Source of the DNA: Equivita sp045641605
GTDB taxonomy: Bacteria > Actinomycetota > Coriobacteriia > Coriobacteriales > Eggerthellaceae
NCBI GenBank assembly: GCA_045641605.1
Contig: JAZUHG010000057.1
Location: 1 to 9,524 of the forward strand
Direction of reading: 5' to 3'
Length of the DNA: 9,524 nucleotides
Every line of letters begins with the position of its first letter. Positions within the stretch are counted from its first letter, which is position 1. The notes under the pieces are model-generated. The model saw only the letters and a program-made list of their open reading frames with translations. It was not told where the DNA came from and did no database searches. Below are positions 1 through 6,798 of the stretch, piece by piece. Position numbers and translations under genes: made by a program.

Positions 1-366
1 TATATTCCAACTAGCGACAACCCTGTTGTGCTAGTTAATTATCGGAGTCGAAGTGATTACAATCTTGGACTTACCATTGGTGTTGGGAATGTTAATACTA
101 ACATATTTATGCCTTTATCGCCTCACTGCTATATTATAACCCAGGTTGGTGCCTCTCGTAAAAAGACAGAATTATTTACCCCCACTTGAGACTTAAATAG
201 ATTTTTTAAAAAATTAATAGTTGAAAATTCACGACAGTATATTATTTCGTGTAAAAACGATTATGAAATAGACAATATGAAGCCATCTGTAATTGACAAA
301 TCAATATTTGATGAAATCAAAAAACAGGAAAAGACATGAAACGATATACAGAATCAAGTTGAATAA
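1..366 (+). CDS. DUF4238-like protein, C-terminal part (5' end outside window)
   Basis: The gene is open from the first base and stops at TAA 364-366, giving 121 codons if TGA is read as Trp. In-frame TGAs lie at 187-189 and 337-339 (visible codons 63 and 113). The fragment begins YIPTSDNPVVLV, has a middle block MPLSPHCYIITQVG, and ends with a helical stretch containing NRFFKKLIVENSRQYIISCKNDYEI. The order SDxPVV, then PLSP, then an Asn-containing helix ending near 'IIS' is what I recall for the C-terminal half of DUF4238 proteins, a family of unknown biochemical role found in accessory regions. No Trp in the fragment is encoded by TGG. Under the standard code the protein would end after 62 visible residues, losing the helix the family normally has. 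The gene converges on the tRNA-Lys gene and is separated from it by a repeat-bearing spacer, which suggests cargo at a tRNA insertion site. The family call is from memory of the motif pattern and is moderate; the coding status is more secure. Confidence 0.62.
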
Positions 367-400
367 TAAAAATTGCTTGTTCACAAAAGTAGCAGATGAA

Positions 401-426
401 TTTGTCCACTTTTTGTCCACTTTTTG
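401..426. repeat. 11-bp perfect tandem repeat next to tRNA-Lys 3' end
   Basis: The unit TTTGTCCACTT occurs twice back to back (401-411 and 412-422), and a third copy starts (TTTG, 423-426) before diverging into a G/T run. On the minus strand it reads as two GTGGACAAA-type units about 65-90 bases beyond the tRNA-Lys CCA end. Short direct repeats in this position can be integrase arm-type sites or integration remnants, but no integrase or second att copy is in the window, so the function is open. Confidence 0.7.
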
Positions 427-444
427 GGGTTTTTAGTGTTTTTT

Positions 445-466
445 GAATCGAAGATTATTTCAATTC
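445..466. repeat. AT-rich inverted repeat, possible weak terminator
   Basis: GAATCGAA (445-452) pairs with TTCAATTC (459-466) around a 6-base loop. The stem is 8 bp and contains one G-T wobble. It lies between the convergent DUF4238-like gene and tRNA-Lys. On the minus strand it is followed by A's rather than T's, and on the plus strand only by a short CTTTA, so it is not a convincing intrinsic terminator for either gene. Confidence 0.35.
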
Positions 467-489
467 TTTATGTCTACCAGGTAATTGAG

Positions 490-565
490 TGGTGGACCGG
501 CGGGGTTTCGAACCCCGGACCTTCGGATTAAGAGTCCGCTGCTCTACCAGCTGAGCTACCGGTCC
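490..565 (-). tRNA. tRNA-Lys(CTT)
   Basis: Read on the minus strand, the acceptor stem GGACCGG pairs perfectly with CCGGTCC, followed by A73 and an encoded CCA (490-492). The D arm is GCTC/GAGC. The anticodon loop CTCTTAA gives anticodon CTT (Lys, AAG codons). The T arm is CGGGG-TTCGAAA-CCCCG. The anticodon stem GCGGA/TCCGA has one G-A mismatch at 27-43; the other four pairs are good. The gene is divergent from glyA, and its 3' end points at the accessory gene on the left, the usual geometry of an island integrated at a tRNA 3' end. Confidence 0.96.
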
Positions 566-583
566 ATCATAAGAGCAAGAGAT

Positions 584-612
584 ATTATAGTCAAGAGTGT
601 AAATTTTGCAAG
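584..612 (-). promoter_or_regulatory. tRNA-Lys promoter
   Basis: On the minus strand a perfect TATAAT lies at 584-589. Upstream is TTGCAA at 606-611 (16-base spacer) or CTTGCA at 607-612 (17-base spacer). The tRNA starts about 19 bases downstream of the -10 box. The arrangement resembles the tRNA-His promoter, which also uses a TTGCA-type -35. Confidence 0.6.
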
Positions 613-639
613 AATTATTTGCTTTTACTTGCAAATTCT

Positions 640-668
640 CGCTTATTTTAAAATCAAATATGTATAAT
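640..668 (+). promoter_or_regulatory. glyA promoter
   Basis: A consensus TATAAT at 663-668 lies about 40 bases before the glyA start. The -35 region near 640-645 (CGCTTA) is poor, so this promoter rests mainly on the -10 box. It is back to back with the tRNA-Lys promoter within a 140-base divergent intergenic region. The remaining leader (669-706) is too short for a riboswitch and shows no strong structure. Confidence 0.5.
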
Positions 669-706
669 AGCGATATCGTCATTTTTATACAAAAGGGAGC
701 AAAGTA

Positions 707-1972
707 ATGCAAAAAATTAACTTCGATGAGACTTTATCTGCTTTAAAATCTAACGATACTGAAGTTTATGAGCTTACAAACAAGGAGCTTGAACGTCAAA
801 AAAATACTATCGATCTTATTGCATCCGAGAATTTCACCTATGCCGAAGCCATGGAGGTTGCTGGTAGCGTTTTAACCAATAAATATGCGGAAGGCTACCC
901 AGGCAAGCGTTATTATGGTGGATGTGAGGTTGTCGACGAAGTTGAGGAACTTGCTATAAGCCGTGCTTGCCAGCTCTTCGGAGCGAAGCATGCCAATGTT
1001 CAACCACATAGTGGTAGCAGTGCTAACTTTGCAGTCTATACCGCACTTTGCGATGCGGGCGATACCATTATGGGTATGACCTTGGATTGTGGCGGACATT
1101 TGACACATGGTGCTCCTGTAAGTTTTAGTGGTAAATACTTTAATTCTGTAAGTTATACCTTGGACCCAGAGACTGAGCTTTTGAATTACGATGCAATTTT
1201 GGAGCAGGCTAAGAAAGTCAAGCCGAAGTTGATTGTTGCTGGGTACTCTACTTATCCAAGATTTATTGATTTTGCAAAATTTAGAGAGATTGCCGATGAG
1301 GTAGGCGCTCTTTTGATGGTTGATACTGCTCATATTGCCGGCCTTATTGCTGGTGGAGTTTATCCTTCGCCGATTGAGTATGCAGATGTTGTTACTGGTA
1401 CCACACATAAGACTCTTCGTGGACCTCGATCTGGAATGATTTTATGCAACAGTGATGAGATTGCTAAAAAGGTTGATAAGGCTGTTTTCCCTGGATGCCA
1501 AGGTGGTCCGCTTATGCACATCATTGCTTCTAAGGCAATTTGTTTCAAACATGCGATGAGTGATGACTTCAAAACCTACGTCAAAAACGTAGTTGATAAT
1601 ACAGCTGCTATGGCCAAAGCAATAGAGGAGGGTGGTCTTCGTCTTGTAAGTGGCGGAACAGACAACCATATTTGTTTAATCGATTGTCAGGCTGCCAATG
1701 TTTCGGGTGCCGAAGTCGAAGCCGCATGCGATAAGGCTAATATTGTCCTTAATAAGAACTCTATTCCTTTTGACAAGACTTCGCCGAATGTTTGCAGTGG
1801 AATTCGTATTGGCGCTGCCCCTATAACTACCAGGGGATTTAACAAGGATGATTGTTATAAAGTTGCGCAACAGATTGCAAAAATTGCGTTTAACGTAAAT
1901 GATGAAAATTTAATTTCGCAGACTCGTGAGATGACGAAGAGTTTTTGTGAAAAATATCCTTTATACGAATAA
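707..1972 (+). CDS. glyA: Serine hydroxymethyltransferase
   Basis: This PLP enzyme interconverts serine plus tetrahydrofolate with glycine plus 5,10-methylene-tetrahydrofolate in the cytoplasm, supplying one-carbon units. The 421 residues match the usual bacterial length. Visible signatures are LIASENFT (37-44), NKYAEGYPGKRYYGG (58-72), QPHSGSSAN (99-107), GGHLTHG (129-135), MVDTAHIAGL (204-213, with the PLP-contacting Asp206 and His209), the PLP-binding lysine in TGTTHKTLRGPRSGM (Lys235), and PGCQGGPLMHIIASKA near 270. The start ATG follows an SD-like AGGGAG (694-699) at a normal distance and the stop is TAA. The gene contains no Trp codon of either kind, so it does not inform on the code. 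It stands as a single gene: the tRNA-His promoter begins within a few bases of its stop, and I see no convincing terminator hairpin after it. Confidence 0.98.
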   Translation: MQKINFDETLSALKSNDTEVYELTNKELERQKNTIDLIASENFTYAEAMEVAGSVLTNKYAEGYPGKRYYGGCEVVDEVEELAISRACQLFGAKHANVQPHSGSSANFAVYTALCDAGDTIMGMTLDCGGHLTHGAPVSFSGKYFNSVSYTLDPETELLNYDAILEQAKKVKPKLIVAGYSTYPRFIDFAKFREIADEVGALLMVDTAHIAGLIAGGVYPSPIEYADVVTGTTHKTLRGPRSGMILCNSDEIAKKVDKAVFPGCQGGPLMHIIASKAICFKHAMSDDFKTYVKNVVDNTAAMAKAIEEGGLRLVSGGTDNHICLIDCQAANVSGAEVEAACDKANIVLNKNSIPFDKTSPNVCSGIRIGAAPITTRGFNKDDCYKVAQQIAKIAFNVNDENLISQTREMTKSFCEKYPLYE

Positions 1973-1978
1973 TTTTTC

Positions 1979-2007
1979 TTGCATATAGCTTGACTAAAAG
2001 TTATAAT
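1979..2007 (+). promoter_or_regulatory. tRNA-His promoter
   Basis: TTGCAT (1979-1984) and a perfect TATAAT (2002-2007) are separated by 17 bases, close to the sigma-70 consensus. Transcription would start a few bases before the tRNA at 2021. A TTGACT at 1990-1995 is only 6 bases from the -10 and cannot be the -35. Confidence 0.75.
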
Positions 2008-2020
2008 GCTCGCTTGCAAC

Positions 2021-2098
2021 GGTGGGTGTGGCCTAGTTGGCTAAGGCGCAAGATTGTGGCTCTTGAGATCGCGAGTTCAAATCTCGTCACCCACCCCA
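2021..2098 (+). tRNA. tRNA-His(GTG)
   Basis: The acceptor GTGGGTG pairs with CACCCAC. The extra 5' G at 2021 is the G-1 typical of tRNA-His and faces C73. CCA is encoded at 2096-2098. The anticodon arm CAAGA-TTGTGGC-TCTTG gives anticodon GTG. The T arm is GCGAG-TTCAAAT-CTCGT, which ends in a G-T pair. Together these identify tRNA-His without ambiguity. Confidence 0.97.
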
Positions 2099-2109
2099 GT
2101 TAAAATTTC

Positions 2110-2142
2110 GGGGTCGGATGCATATAAAATGCCTCCGACCCC
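2110..2142 (+). terminator. Hairpin after tRNA-His, probable terminator
   Basis: GGGGTCGGA (2110-2118) pairs perfectly with TCCGACCCC (2134-2142). An inner GCAT/ATGC stem (2120-2123 with 2129-2132) closes a short loop. The downstream tract AAGTATTTTCT is only moderately T-rich, so it could be a weak terminator or a processing hairpin separating tRNA-His from the tRNA-Leu transcript. Confidence 0.65.
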
Positions 2143-2176
2143 AAGTATTTTCTGGTGCAATAGTAAATAATTTAGA

Positions 2177-2182
2177 TATAAT
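2177..2182 (+). promoter_or_regulatory. -10 box of tRNA-Leu / downstream operon promoter
   Basis: A perfect TATAAT lies 10 bases before the tRNA-Leu 5' end. The matching -35 around 2153-2159 (TGGTGCA) is weak. Since the DUF948 gene begins 22 bases after the tRNA and no other promoter is obvious, this may drive the whole run through polA. Confidence 0.55.
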
Positions 2183-2192
2183 GGGCTTAAGT

Positions 2193-2277
2193 GCGGGCGT
2201 GGCGGAATTGGCAGACGCGGCGGTTTTAGGTGCCGTTGAGGCAACTCGTGAAGGTTCAAGTCCTTTCGCCCGTACCA
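2193..2277 (+). tRNA. tRNA-Leu(TAG)
   Basis: This is a class II tRNA with a long variable arm (TTGAGGCAACTC region). The acceptor GCGGGCG pairs with CGCCCGT including a terminal G-T pair, followed by A73 and encoded CCA (2275-2277). The D arm TGGCGGAATTGGCAGACGC is typical of tRNA-Leu. The anticodon loop TTTAGGT gives anticodon TAG (CTA/CTN codons). The T arm is AAGG-TTCAAGT-CCTT. Confidence 0.96.
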
Positions 2278-2299
2278 ACTATTTTAGGAGGTCAAGCAA

Positions 2300-2845
2300 A
2301 TGAATATGGGTATATTTTATGCAGTTTTAATTTTTGTTGGAGTTTGCGTTGGAATTGCACTAGCTTGGTTTTTGATTGAGCTTGTCATCACTCTTCGTAA
2401 ATCCCGAAAAAAAATTGATGAAGTCCATAAGCAACTTACGCCTACTATTGAAAATATAGAACAGATTACAACTAAGATTCAACCTGCAATTGATAAGGTT
2501 GATCCTTTAATCGAGCGTGTTTCTTTAACTATTGACGCTGCTAACTTAGAATTAATGAGGGTTGACCAAATTATGGAAAATGTTAATGTTATCTCCGAAA
2601 GCGCAGCAAACGCTACAACAGCTGTTAGTAACATTGCAAGCGCTCCTGCAGAATTGGTTAACAAGGCAAGCAACAAGCTTTTAGGCTTTATCGGAAAAGG
2701 GAAGAACAACAGCTTTGTTGGTCAGCTTGATGAAGGCGATAACATCGATAAGATTGTTGGCCTTTCCGATAAACAAACAAAAAAGTTTGGTCGTAGGGTT
2801 GTTAAGACCGACGAACAAACTAACCCTTATGTTTCATTTAAGTAG
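2300..2845 (+). CDS. DUF948 family membrane-anchored coiled-coil protein
   Basis: The protein has 181 residues. One N-terminal transmembrane helix (about 5-30, with the cytoplasmic-type KSRKK motif straight after) is followed by a long amphipathic region (about 35-115) of the pattern IEQITTKIQPAIDKVDPLIERV, typical of DUF948. This family is small, membrane tethered and of unknown exact function. The C-terminal tail is polar and low in recognisable motifs. A strong AGGAGG (2286-2291) lies 8 bases before the ATG; a second ATG two codons on is possible. The gene ends with TAG. In many Actinomycetota a DUF948 gene sits just upstream of alaS-ruvX, which fits the context here. Its single Trp is TGG. 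The role is not inferable beyond an envelope-associated anchor or scaffold. Confidence 0.85.
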   Translation: MNMGIFYAVLIFVGVCVGIALAWFLIELVITLRKSRKKIDEVHKQLTPTIENIEQITTKIQPAIDKVDPLIERVSLTIDAANLELMRVDQIMENVNVISESAANATTAVSNIASAPAELVNKASNKLLGFIGKGKNNSFVGQLDEGDNIDKIVGLSDKQTKKFGRRVVKTDEQTNPYVSFK

Positions 2846-2852
2846 AAGGAGG
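2846..2852 (+). promoter_or_regulatory. Shine-Dalgarno for the AI-2E transporter gene
   Basis: AAGGAGG ends 4 bases before ATG 2857. This strong ribosome site points to a start whose seventh codon is TGA. There is no comparable site before any later ATG in that gene, which supports reading through TGA. Confidence 0.8.
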
Positions 2853-2856
2853 TCTC

Positions 2857-4137
2857 ATGAGTTCCACTGCTAAGTGAGGAAAGAGAGCATTAATTTGTGC
2901 AACAATTCTTGGCTTATGCGGGATTGTTGTTTTACTTACTATGCTTTTTGGTGTTTTATCAACACCAATTTCAATTATTATCTGGACCGTTGTTTTTGTC
3001 TTTTTGCTTCGAGGCATTGTAAATACTCTGGAGAAAAAAGGTCTTAACAGAGTTCTGGGTACAATTATTGCTTATTTAATAATGATATTGGTTGTTGCAC
3101 TTGTCTTGTGGTTCATGTTTTCGCCTGCATTTGGTTTCGCCGAGCAGGTAAAAGACATGATTAGCAATATTCCAAAATACGTTGCGATTGTAACTGATTG
3201 AGCTAAAAATATGTATGCCCAATATGGACATTTCTTAAAAGACCAAAGAGTTCAAAACTGGGTTAATGATGTTACAGCATCCCTTAGTGCTATGGGTGGA
3301 AGTTTAGCCCAAGTAAGTGCCAATGGAGTTATTGCTGTTGGTGGTTTCTTCGGCTCGACTTTTATGGCTTTGGGTATTGCTCTTGTAGTTGCTTTTTGGA
3401 TTCTTGTTGAGCTACCTGCTATTGGTCGCGAAACAAACAAATTAATTCCAAAGAAGTTTTCGGTAGATGCAAAAATGTGGCAGGTGTCTTGCACTCATGT
3501 TATGGCAGGATTTATTAAGGGCACGTTCTTACAATGCTTTATTATTGGATTTTTATCTGGTATTTTATTCTGGATTATGGAAGCTCCAAACTGTGGCGCC
3601 CTTGGATGCATCGTGGGTGTTTTAAACATCATCCCAATTTTCGGCCCAATTTTAGGTTCGATAGTTGCATTTGTGGGCGGCATCTTTAACAGTGTTTTGC
3701 TTGCTGTTGTTGGCTTGGTTGTTGTTTCTGCAATTCAAGGTTTTGTTTATACTTTCATTTCACCAAAGATCATGTCAACCTCTTGTAACATTCACCCTGT
3801 ATTAACTTTACTATGCTTAACAGCTGGTGGAGCTTTTGGTGGAGTTATGAGTGGCCCTGTTGGTTCTTTAGTTGGAATGCTTTTGGCAATTCCATTTGTT
3901 GCTGTGTTCAAATCACTTTTTGTCTATTACTATGAGAAGGGCACTGGCATTTGCCTTGTTGCCGAAGACGGGTTCTTATTCAAGGGTAAGCCTTACAAGA
4001 AGAATGAGACTCATCCTTTGTTTGATGCTCTTGAGGTTAAACCTGGCGAGGAGCTTAAAGTACTTGATAAAGCTTCTTTTGATAAGGTTAAAAAAGAGTG
4101 CAAAGTGCAAAATAAAAAGACAACTAAAAAGAAGTAG
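2857..4137 (+). CDS. AI-2E family transporter (PerM/YdiK/TqsA-type), two in-frame TGA codons
   Basis: Reading TGA as Trp gives one 426-residue protein, a normal AI-2E family length (roughly 350-450). TGA occurs at codons 7 and 115. N-terminal transmembrane segments lie about 11-33, 36-54 and 66-90. A soluble loop spans 95-150, and further segments lie about 156-186 and 220-350. Family hallmarks are LNIIPIFGPILGSIVAF (256-272), a FISPKIM segment (300-306), and NIHPVLTLLCLTAGGAFGG (311-329) followed by GPVGSLVGMLLAIPF (333-347). The tail (360-426) is hydrophilic and ends in a Lys-rich run. Members export or transport small molecules such as autoinducer-2 or act as cation/proton antiporters; the substrate here cannot be told. 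Under the standard code the gene would be split into an unanchored N-terminal piece and a piece starting at 3211, with the strong Shine-Dalgarno wasted. It starts 11 bases after the DUF948 stop and ends with TAG 14 bases before alaS. Confidence 0.92.
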
Positions 4138-4151
4138 AATGCTGGGTTTTA

Positions 4152-6794
4152 ATGAAGTTTATGACCACAGCTGAAATACGATCTAAGTTTTTAAAGTACT
4201 TCGAAGACAAGGGCTGCAAGGTTATGCCTTCGTCTTCGCTGATTCCAGACGACCCTTCACTTCTACTAACAAGTGCAGGCATGGTTCAATTCAAGCCTTA
4301 TTTTTTACAACAAAAGAAGCTGTCGAAGGAATTCATTGGTACTGCAACTGTTCAAAAGTGCGTTCGCACAAACGATATTGACATCATTGGAACAACCGGT
4401 AGGCACCTAACTTTCTTTGAAATGTTGGGTAACTTTAGCTTCGGTGAATATTTCAAGAAGGAAATGTGCGAGTGAGCTTTGGATTTTTCTGTGAATGTCA
4501 TGGGCATGCCAATCGACAAACTCTACTTTAGCGTTTTTAAGGACGATGATGAGTCTATCGAGATCTGGAAGAAGCTCGGCATTGATGAGAGTCATATTGT
4601 TAAGCTTGGCGAAGAGGATAACTTCTGGCGTGCAGGTCCAACAGGACCTTGCGGACCTTGTTCCGAGCTTTATTTTGACCAGGGCGAAGAGTTTGGTTGC
4701 GGTAAGAAAGATTGTGCCCCAGGTTGTGATTGTGACCGTTACATTGAGTTTTGGAACTTGGTATTTACTCAATACGATGGTCAAGAAGACGGCACATTAG
4801 TGCCACTTCCGAAAAAAAACATCGATACAGGCATGGGCCTTGAGCGTATGGCTGCTTTGATGCAGGGTGTGGGCTCGAACTATGAAACTGACATCATGAA
4901 GAGTCTTGTTGAAGTTGGTGAGAAGCTCTTCGGTGTTAAATACGGCAAAGATAAAAAAACTGACATGAGCCTTCGCATTATTGCGGATCATTCGCGCGCG
5001 ATTACTTTCATGATTGCAGATGGTATTTTGCCAGGCAACGAAGGTCGCGAGTATGTGCTTCGTCGTTTGCTTCGTCGCTGTGTTATGAAGGCTTATTTGT
5101 TAGGTTATAAGGGAGTTTTCCTCGAGAAATATATAGACCAAGTTATTAAGCTCATGGGTGAGGCTTATCCAGAGCTTGAAGATAACGTTAAGCTTATTAA
5201 GCGCGTTGTTCTTTCCGAGGAGGAGCGCTTTGGTCAAACTCTTGAGCAAGGTGCTGCATTTTTGGATGAGTTTTTGAAAGGTGCTGATAAAAAGAAACCT
5301 CTTCCTGGCGAGAGAGCCTTTAAGCTTCACGATACTTATGGTTTCCCAATTGAGGTTACCAAAGAAATCGTTGAAGAGCAGGGCTTTAAGCTTGATGAAA
5401 AAGGCTTTGAGAAGTGCATGAGTCAGCAAGTTGAGCGTGCGCGTGCTGCAAATGCCGAAGATGCCGATGCCGCTTGGGAGCTTCAATCTAGCTTGGCAGG
5501 CGAGATTCTTGCTAAAAATGGTCCAACACAATTTGTTGGTTATGATTCTTTGGAATGTAAGTCAAAAATTATTGCAATTGTAAAAGACGGCAAGCAAGTT
5601 AAGAGCTTAAAAAATGGTGATGCTGGTAGCATCGTTGTTGATAAGACTCCTTTCTATGGTGAGATGGGTGGTCAAGTAGGCGATACCGGATACATCAGTA
5701 ATACAGACAAAAACGAAGCCGAGGTTCTGGACACAATTATTCCAGAAAGCGGACTTGTAGCTCATAAAGTAAAAGTTGTTGGCGGAAGTCTAAAAGTAGG
5801 CGATGCTGTTGACTTGGAAGTTGACGCCATTAGACGTTCAAGAATCCAGCGTAACCACACTGCAACTCATATTTTGCATTGGGCTTTGCGTGAGGTTTTG
5901 GGCGAGCATGTTAACCAAGCTGGTTCGTATGTTGCACCAGAGAGACTTCGCTTCGACTTCACTCATTTTGAAGCTGTTAGTGCTGAAGATTTGAAAAAGG
6001 TTGAAAAGCTTGCTAACGATCAAATTATGCGTGCTGTTGAGGTTGGTACCTATGAAACCAGCCTTAAGGATGCTCGTAAGAAGGGTGTTACGGCTCTTTT
6101 TGGAGAGAAGTATGGCGAGGAAGTTCGCGTTGTGGAAGTTGGCGAATTTAGCAAGGAACTTTGCGGTGGCTGCCATGTCAAAAACACTTCCGAGATTGGT
6201 TTTGTAAAAATTGTTGGTGAGTCTTCGGTAGGTTCAAATGCTAGACGCATCGAGGCTTGTACCAGCTATGATGCGTATGATTACGTAAACGGCTTGATTG
6301 ATGAGTTCGATAATGTTGCTAAAATTTTGAAGAGCCCATATAACCAAGTTGCACAAAATGTTCAAAAGGCTGTTGATAGCATTCGTGAGTTTAAGAAGGA
6401 ACTTAAGTTTTCTCAAAGTAGTCAGTCAACAGCATTACGTAAGGAAGTTTTTGACGAGGTTATTCAAACCAAAGCAGGCTTTAAACTTCTAATTGTTGAC
6501 GTTGAGGATCTTGGTCGTTATGACATTAAAAACTACTGGGATGTTATTGCCGATCACTTAGGAGATAATTGTGCTGCTGTTGTAGGTGGTACGAAGAGCG
6601 GTAAAGCTTTGCTTTTGGCTGCTGGAACTTCGAATGCTGTTAAGGCCGGCTTTAACGCAGTTGACGTTATTAAGAAAATTTCACCTAGCATAAATGGTGG
6701 TGGCGGTGGCCAAGATAGAATGGCGCAAGCTGGAGGCTCCAAGCCCGAAGGCATAGCCGAAGCCCTGGACGCTGCCGCTAAATTACTCAAATAA
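4152..6794 (+). CDS. alaS: Alanyl-tRNA synthetase, one in-frame TGA codon
   Basis: This class II synthetase charges tRNA-Ala. Read with TGA as Trp it has 880 residues, the normal length for a full AlaRS. The TGA is codon 108, within GEYFKKEMCE-TGA-ALDFSV, where relatives have an aromatic (Phe/Trp) before Ala. Visible parts are the catalytic core with FFEMLGNFSFGEYFK (motif 2 region, just before the TGA), TGPCGPCSE, a Cys cluster GCGKKDCAPGCDC (about 182-194) probably binding metal, and motif 3 GMGLERMA (227-234). The editing domain has HTATHILH (His569, His573) and CGGCH (Cys674, His675). A C-Ala/DHHA1-type end carries a glycine run GGGGGQD (about 849-855). The start is uncertain: ATG 4152 or ATG 4161 (MTTAEIR) both fit and neither has a clear Shine-Dalgarno, suggesting coupling to the preceding gene. 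The stop is TAA. The Cys-cluster block and its flanks resemble Coriobacteriia AlaRS as I recall them. Read with the standard code, this essential enzyme would end at residue 107. Confidence 0.97.
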
Positions 6795-6798
6795 AATC

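Noticed and set aside
473..489. Possible duplicated tRNA D-arm fragment (shared TCTACCAG with tRNA-Lys at 543-550)
   Set aside because: Only 8 contiguous matching bases, too short to claim a tRNA remnant or att duplication.
455..712. Small open frames on both strands over the tRNA-Lys gene and the divergent promoters
   Set aside because: They translate the tRNA itself and its promoter region.
872..1408. 178-residue open frame on the minus strand
   Set aside because: Antisense shadow of the conserved glyA core, with Ser/Thr/Ile-rich composition expected from reversed codons.
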